A stretch of DNA of 39,573 nt from Gnetum montanum (lineage: Eukaryota > Streptophyta > Gnetopsida > Gnetales > Gnetaceae), in NCBI GenBank assembly GCA_015680685.1, contig MNCI01000852.1:720872-760444 (forward strand), read 5' to 3'. Below the pieces are notes generated by a model. That model saw nothing but the letters and a program-made list of their open reading frames with translations. It was not told where the DNA came from and made no database searches. Below, piece after piece: positions 33,453 through 39,573 of the stretch (position 1 is the first letter of the stretch; every line of letters begins with the position of its first letter). A program made the position numbers and the translations under genes.

Positions 33453-34328
33453 CCAAGCATCATGTGGCAAAGGGGTAGGTGGGGCTACGTTCTAGTATGC
33501 TTCACTGGACCCCAAGAGATTGCCAAACTGTAACTACATTGGCAAGACTACATGTTCCAAGACTATGATGTACTTGCAAATAGTATAATTTGGAGGCTAT
33601 ACTCCAGGACTACACTCTCCCCTCTTTCCAATGGGATTGAGTGTAGGTACAATTTTGAGACATAGGGGGACATAAAGAAAGTGCAAGTTGCTAATCCTGC
33701 TTGCTAGAGGAGTTCTAGAGCTAGAATGAAGGCCTTTGCTAAGTTCTAGAAGCTTTTGGAGGTAGTTTCGTGTTACTACATTAGCTATGCTCTGGAGCAT
33801 AGCCCAACAGCTAGGAAAGTTTTGCAAAAACTAAAGTTCTGTGTTGCTATGCTTGCTATGCTTATGAGTGTAGTAGGATGGGATAGGTCATAGCATAGAT
33901 ACTTAGAAAAAATTTGGCAAAAATTACAAGCCTTGTTCTTGCTACGCCAGCTATGCTCTGGAGCAAAGCAAGAGGAGATAGCCTCAAGAGTTAGAAAATT
34001 TTCCAAACTACTTCTTCCATTTTAAGCTAGCTTGATAACTTTTGGCTTAACACCCATGCCAACTAGTTGTTAGAGTGTTGCTATGCTCAAGAGCATAGTA
34101 GGAGGAATGGGAGCATAGTAGGACACTTAGAATGATTTCTATGATTATTGTTGCCACTTTGAAAATTTTTCAAACCTAGTTCTATGCTACATGCTACACT
34201 AGCTACACTCTAGAGAATAGCCTCAACAATGGAATGATGGGCCAAACACTTAGAAAATATTTGCCTTGTGTTGACACTTAGAAAAATTTGTTGTTGAAGT
34301 GCTATTGCCTGAATTTGGTGGTGTTTCA
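33453..34328 (-). repeat. Inverted partial C-type LTR
   Basis: Reverse complement of the first 900 bp or so of LTR C. It starts TGAAACACCACC at 34328 on the minus strand and is truncated at 33453. Identity to 31849-32762 is about 80 percent by eye, so it is a separate copy rather than a recent fold-back. No PPT lies outside its start, so the neighbouring base marks a genomic flank. Confidence 0.8.
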
Positions 34329-34337
34329 TTGTAGCAA

Positions 34338-35160
34338 TGATGTTGTAGATATGATGTCATGGTACATGCTATGTCATTGTTGATATGATGTCTCAAGATA
34401 TGTGAAATTCTATAAATATTGGCAGTTAGGCATAAAATTGGTAACTTTTTTATTCTAGTCTAAGTTAAAATATTATAGTTTTATTCTGCAGATAGTAATA
34501 GAGTGAATGCCCGTAGTGTGGTGTTGAGTAGTTGTTTGGAGTCTTTATTCGAGTGAATTATACTTGGACATAGTTCATGAATGATAATAAAGATCAAGAT
34601 TTCTTTTGATCATTGTAGCATCCATTCAGTTTTCTATGTTAGAATAATTTTCTTGTTTTATTAACTAATCATTTACAATCCAAGCACTTTATTTTACATG
34701 TTATTAGTAAGTGGTATGAATACAACTAGTTTTGAGTGCTAAGTGTAGTTATGTAGTAACCCAATAGTGGCGTTGCTTGATTCACTCAGCAATAACACTA
34801 CTTGGTAATTCCAGTGATGACTACATGAGTCCAAGGCCTATACGATAATCCAGGACTGAATATCCATCACCCTAAACTAAGTTAGACTTATGTTTTTTGA
34901 GTTAATTAGACTTATAACTTTATCTTTAATCAGGTTTACCTTTAGGAGTATTAAGGACCTACAACATCAACCAATCATATGTCTCACTAAGAGTTAAACC
35001 ATACACCCAAACCTCACTAACTCAAAGTGGGAAGATACTGATCTCAAACTCAACATAAATTACTATCATAATTACATTGTCTATCCATTGATTATGATTT
35101 GGTTGCATGCAAACACTTGTGACTTGTATAGTAGAGTGTTGGATGCTTCATCACTCATCA
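34338..35160 (+). repeat. 5' LTR of element F
   Basis: 823 bp, starts TGATGTTGTAGATATG and ends CACTCATCA, like the D LTRs. The TATA-like word tctataaatattgg is near 34411, and ttaaaccatacacc and gtgggaaga match the D LTR near its 3' end. No 3' LTR is found, so the element is incomplete. Confidence 0.75.
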
Positions 35161-35161
35161 T

Positions 35162-35179
35162 TGGTGGTATTGGTAGGGA
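35162..35179 (+). other. Decayed primer binding site of F
   Basis: TGGTGGTATTGGTAGGGA directly after the LTR end; 11 of 18 bases agree with the tRNA-Asp complement. Its position equals the PBS of D. Confidence 0.6.
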
Positions 35180-35292
35180 TGTGTCAATGTATGCTAAGTA
35201 ATTGATCTGACAAGGTTCATTATATTAAGAACCATAAATTCAATCTTCATAATCTTTAAATAATTCTAATAACACATACTTAACCAAGCATC

Positions 35293-36540
35293 ACATTTAT
35301 AACATGGATTCAACTAAGAAAAAGTTGTTACCTACCAATGAGTTGCAAAGGGGCAATGACGAAAGAAATGATGATGAAGATAGAAGTATGCCTATGCAAA
35401 CACAAATCTCTTACATTCACACTAATCCTTAGTACCTTGATTTCACATTTATCTTTCACCAAGATGAGTAGTTGAGATGGAGAGACCTATAGGGTAACAT
35501 CGTTTTGCCTCTAGAGCATTTAGCCTACCATGCTTTAAAAAACTTTAAGGGGAATGAATCTGAGCCATGTGCAAGAAGGATACCATGTGACCAAACACAT
35601 GACAAGACCCTATTAACCAACTAAGGCACAAGTGTGGAGAGACACTGCAATGAAAACCAAATATGAACAAACCAAGGGAAAGTAGGTTAACTCTTTTGTT
35701 GTCCCAGAAGAACTTGATGGTGATGCATTTGCAACATAAAACATCAATCATAATCATGAAGTCCATTCACAAAAACCTATTATTCATCTAGAAGAACTTG
35801 TCAAAGTACAATTACATTCAGCCTTAGTAGAGACACCAAGAAAAGAAGCAAAAGACTCTAAGTATAAGTAGGACTCAAGTTCAAGAGATTCTACTAGGTT
35901 ACAAAGGGTTGAATACTAGTGTCATAGAAGGAGAACTAGTTGACATCATTTTTTCACTGCTTCATCTTCATCCTCATGATCATCAATGGAATCTGATTGA
36001 AAGGGACAAAGTTACATGGATCATGATAGGGAGAGACAATGGGCTCATGCTAAACATGAGTATTAGATATCCATTGACCAAGTGGCAAAGGAAGAAGACA
36101 AATTGAAAAAGAGAGAATCAGTTGAGGAGTATAATAGAGATCAATCCATCAGAAAATGAGATGTAGGAGTATGTGATAAGCAAGAGGAAGAAACCTTAAA
36201 GGAGGTGATATAGAAAAAGGCTCTACCAATTCAAAAGTCTATTAATGACATAGCCACCAAGGTAGAAAAGATGTGGAATTCAATGGATAAGAAATTTGCT
36301 ATAGCCTTGAAATTTGTAGAAGAAAAAATTGAGAAAGCCTTTAATAAGGGCAAGGAGAAAAAGAAGCAAAAAGACTACAAATGAAAAGGAAAATTTTCTT
36401 TAGTGGCAGGATTTTCTAATTCAAGTTTAGAGGATGAGGAAGGGTGTACAATGTGCTAGTATTAATATCCTAAGGGGTGTTGTATTTGTTGGCACATTTC
36501 AAGCCATTTCATGGAGCAGGAGTTTTAGTCTATTTAAATA
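35293..36540 (+). pseudogene. Gag remnant of element F, capsid core missing
   Basis: The N-terminal block matches D (FTFIFHQDE, then GNIVLPLE). Later parts match the D coil and knuckle (QVAKEEDKLKKRESVEEYN; INDIATKVEKMWNSMDKK; YPKGCCICWH). The segment corresponding to the capsid core of D, about 250 codons including the LKLFP and CPGHGYAQW motifs, is absent: the Arg/Ser-rich linker passes directly into the QVAKEE part. Frameshifts and stops break the rest. Downstream protease sequence is not found. Confidence 0.75.
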
Positions 36541-37379
36541 GAAGGAAAAGAGAATAAAAATAAAATAAAATATGTGTAAAAGTTTGGATGATTTATACGG
36601 TGATGAAACACATATTTTATTTTTAACCTTATACATTGGGCAAAGAGTGTAATATTAATATTTCGGCATATTACATGATGCCTATTGGGAAAGGTTATAA
36701 TTCAACCAGTTATGGGCTTAGAAACGGTTCAGCAATGGTGGTGGACACGTAGATATACATGGCTTTGTTATACAAGCATATTGACAATGAACATTAAGCA
36801 AGAATGGGGTCGGTCCTGCTTTTACAGATTCAAATTAAAGTCAATAAATAGAGAAAATTGGATTCTGTAGTAAGAAGAAACAGTGTACTACACTGAATAC
36901 TTTCAGAAATAGAGGCACATCTTGTGATATAATATGGCATAGTCCAGGCATTGGAAAAACGTTTTTGGAAGTTGGAAAAAAATGGTACACTTACTCTCAA
37001 AAGCAACGTGGTGGTTCTTATCAATACGGCAACCAAAACAAGTTATGCTTGCTGATAAAAATTTTGCCAAGAACCACCAGGGATAACTTCATATTCCTCT
37101 TTGGAATTTTGTCAAATGCTTCCCACGTAGGTTTTCATTTTTCTGTTTTCACAGTAAGCCTAATTTCTTGGCCAGAGCATGTAACAATAAGTAGTTTAGT
37201 AGTTTTTGGAGTAATAGGTTACAGCAAAATAAATGGAACAGGGCTAAAACGCAGGCGATTACCATGCCTGCACCTGTGCCTGCGGTTATAGATGATTATT
37301 GGAAAAAGAAACAAAAAAAACACAAATGTTGAGCACTTCCAAGGACACAAAAGGTGTCTGTTTTCTTCACTGAAGATAG
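36541..37379. other. Unassigned AT-rich stretch
   Basis: No retroelement motif and no supported gene. The longest frame (36965-37291, + strand) has no recognisable domain. Confidence 0.4.
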
Positions 37380-37675
37380 GTGGTAATCGTGGACGCACTC
37401 ACACCATTGGCGCTTAACGTGCTAGACTTGAATGCAGCCCACATGTAGAAGCAGGTCATCATCACCGAGGGTTTGCAGTTTCAAGCCATTTCACTACCGA
37501 TATGGGAGAAATAGCAACTACTGTCGAGCCGTGCATGGGAGTGGTTCCAACTGCCATCGTATTTTTGGGAGGTCCAGTGAGCAAGACAAGTTCAGCGGAG
37601 TGGAGCATAAGCTGCAGAGATGGGCTGCTTGCAGGAGAAGCCATTGGGCAACTGGTTTAATTGCACACTGCTTCC
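37380..37675. other. GC-richer island, possible exon remnant
   Basis: About 300 bp distinctly richer in G and C than its surroundings and open on both strands. One plus frame reads MGEIATTVEPCMGVVPTAIV and one minus frame of 60 codons starts at 37644. I recognise neither protein. It could be a fragment of a host gene or of another element. Confidence 0.3.
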
Positions 37676-37835
37676 TCCACGATATCTCAATTAACATTGG
37701 AAAATTATTTACTTTTGAAATGTATATTTTCTTTCATCGGCCATCCCTTAAATTAATTTTATATTCAATTATATTCTTTGTGAAAATGAAACGTTTCTAA
37801 AGCCTCAACTTAACAAGATGAACATTGGATATAAA

Positions 37836-39194
37836 TGTTGGATACCTACCTCTATATTAAGATATATTCAAAGACAAAAATTCTTGGGATATTTACCCAA
37901 TATCATATATGAAGTGGACACTTGTCAGCTGCAGATTTTTTTATCTATATGATGGTTACAACCACCCAATATTTTTGTAACTTACCTAACTTGTTAGGCA
38001 AGTAATCTCCTAATTGGTTGGCCAAGTTACTTTGGAGAGAAGCTAGGTAAGATATTTTTATATGTAACTACCTCTAAACCCTATAAAAAGGTTTCAGGGG
38101 AAAGGAAGAGAAGGGAGAAGGGAGGGGGATCACTTTGAAGATTTTTGGAGGTCTCATACATCATACTTTGTAAGGCTACTAGTTAGCACTTGGGCTCTCA
38201 CTTGAAGACACACTTTGGGGTCTTGAGAAGAGCTTTATAAAGAAGAAACTATGAACAATTGCTTATAAGATGGCTTGCTAGAGAAAAGATTTCAGCCTCT
38301 TTGTCATAGTCCTATGAGTTATGTATTTCATTTTTTATTGGGATTGTTGTAAGAGAGCCTATGTTTGTAGTCACGCCGTTGAACAATTAATAGTCGAGAG
38401 GGTTCAAAAAATCTTTGGTATTTTGATGGGACTAGAATAGCTTCTTTCTATCTTTAAAGTGAATTCCCGTGGTATTTCAATCGGAAATTGTCAAGTCTTC
38501 TAAAGGTTCTGTTTGAATGCAATCGTTGACATCTATTATCTAGTCAAAATGGAGTCTCATACGTGGTAGTTTACGCAGCAATTTTTGATAGCATAGTAGG
38601 ATTGTCTTGAAGAAATTGCTTATTTGAGCCTTGGAAGTTTGAACAATTCATAGATATTGAATTTGGAATAGCTTTATTGCGAAGTGTTTACTTGTGTCAT
38701 TTTATCTTGTTTAAATATTTGAGGTCTACACAAATCTGCTTTCTTTTCTTTTCTATCTATTTCCATTGAATCTTGCTCTATTCCTAGTTTTCTTGTGGAA
38801 CTATCTCTTTCTCTAGGGAAAATTAGGAGTAGATTGTGGAGTTGTGCTCAAATGTTTTTGCAAAATTTTATTTGTTACAAGTAGGTATTATAAGGACCGC
38901 ATAGACTAGATAGTTGAACAAAATAGAAAACTTTCAACAACTCATAGTACTTGACAAAGTTGGCTGAATCTCATTGAAGTAAGTCATTTGTAGTTTACAC
39001 ACAACGCAATCGTTACATCACACAACCACATGCCGCAATAGCACACACACATAATCACATTAACTNGTAGTCACTTGTAGTTCACATACAACGCAATCGT
39101 TACATTTCTCACANGGTGTTGCTAGAGACCAACAGGCACCTAAATCCCATTCGAGGACACTCGTTGACGGTCGCATCCCAAACAGTCGCCAACA
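37836..39194 (+). repeat. 5' LTR of element E
   Basis: 1359 bp with inverted ends TGTTGG and CCAACA, TATA box ctataaaaa at 38081, and a primer-site-like sequence seven bases after the end. Two Ns (39066, 39114) are in its last part, next to a direct repeat of acaacgcaatcgttacat (39001 and 39089). The body of the element lies to the right of the window. Confidence 0.75.
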
Positions 39195-39201
39195 GTTCTT
39201 T

Positions 39202-39219
39202 TGGCGCTAGAAGGAGGAC
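39202..39219 (+). other. Probable primer binding site of E
   Basis: TGGCGCTAGAAGGAGGAC; differs from the C site at 15577 at three positions. The tRNA is not identified. Confidence 0.6.
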
Positions 39220-39573
39220 TGAAAGTTTAGCCTCTAGGTTCATAAGCCTTGTAATTTAGAATATCAACAATTCTTCATTACTAAAGGCTTAAGAAGTTAG
39301 ATACTATTTTTAGTTCATGACCAAGAAGATTGATAGTTTGGAAAATTTAAGAGTTTCACAAGATATTCTAGATTCTAAGATTGATTCTTCATTAGAAGAA
39401 GAAGAAAAGAAAGATTTTGAATTGGGAANGTGAAACTCTTAAATTTTCCAAACTATGAAATTTCTTGGTCATGAACTGAAAATAGTATCTAATTCTTAAG
39501 CCTTACAAATAATTCTTGATGTACTAAAAGTATAAGGCTTATGAACCTAGAGGCTTAATTTTCAGCCCTCCTT
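39213..39573. repeat. Inverted repeat in the leader of E
   Basis: 39213-39361 is repeated as reverse complement at 39430-39573, with a loop of about 70 bp. Both arms carry gcctctaggttcataagcctt, interrupted by small indels (more than nine in ten bases agree over much of the arm). An N stands at 39429 exactly at the start of the right arm, and the window ends where the right arm reaches the primer-site sequence. Confidence 0.85.

Noticed and set aside
36965-37291. 108-codon plus-strand frame in AT-rich sequence.
   Set aside because: No recognisable domain, no start context, and composition unlike coding sequence.

Overview
The window is a stack of nested plant LTR retrotransposons with no convincing host gene. 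Ty3/gypsy Tat/Athila-type proteins, dual RNase H domains, a tRNA-Asp-type primer site and a strong excess of TAG stops (expected where CAG sites are CHG-methylated) point to a land plant with a large, repeat-rich genome. A gymnosperm or fern is possible, but the sequence does not settle it. Every coding region is decayed. I label the elements A to F.

Layout. Element A: its 3' end (repeat array 1-232, 3' spacer, PPT, 3' LTR 1355-2931) lies inside the pol gene of element B. Element B: integrase 2932-4023, a taaact repeat array, PPT and 3' LTR 5622-6962; it is itself inserted about 115 bp inside the 5' LTR of element C. Element C: a Tat/Ogre-like element of about 20 kb on the + strand, excluding its guests. 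It has 5' LTR remnants at 6963-8078 and 15098-15571, PBS 15577, gag-protease 16645-19554, a long protease-RT spacer 19641-26298, RT/RNase H/archaeal-type RNase H 26330-28580, integrase 28681-29774, a 3' repeat array, PPT 31836 and 3' LTR 31849-33452. Element D (8079-15092, - strand) is a complete insertion in C's 5' LTR with a 5-bp target duplication (cctat). It encodes only a Gag-protease polyprotein in one frame. Beyond C lie an inverted partial C-type LTR (33453-34328), element F (a D relative with 5' LTR 34338-35160 and a gag lacking its capsid core), an unassigned stretch, and the 5' LTR of element E (37836-39194), whose leader folds back as an inverted repeat at the window edge.

Most interesting features. 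(1) The protease-RT spacer of C holds an antisense gene (about 24290-20603) with seven small GT-AG introns, four of them phase-checked; it sits between two taaact arrays inside what looks like an Ogre-type intron. (2) The taaact arrays are bracketed by splice-site-like sequences in several elements. (3) A conserved hairpin abuts the polypurine tract in A, B and C. (4) Each LTR family carries its own cluster of short palindromes in U3. (5) D is a Gag-protease-only element.
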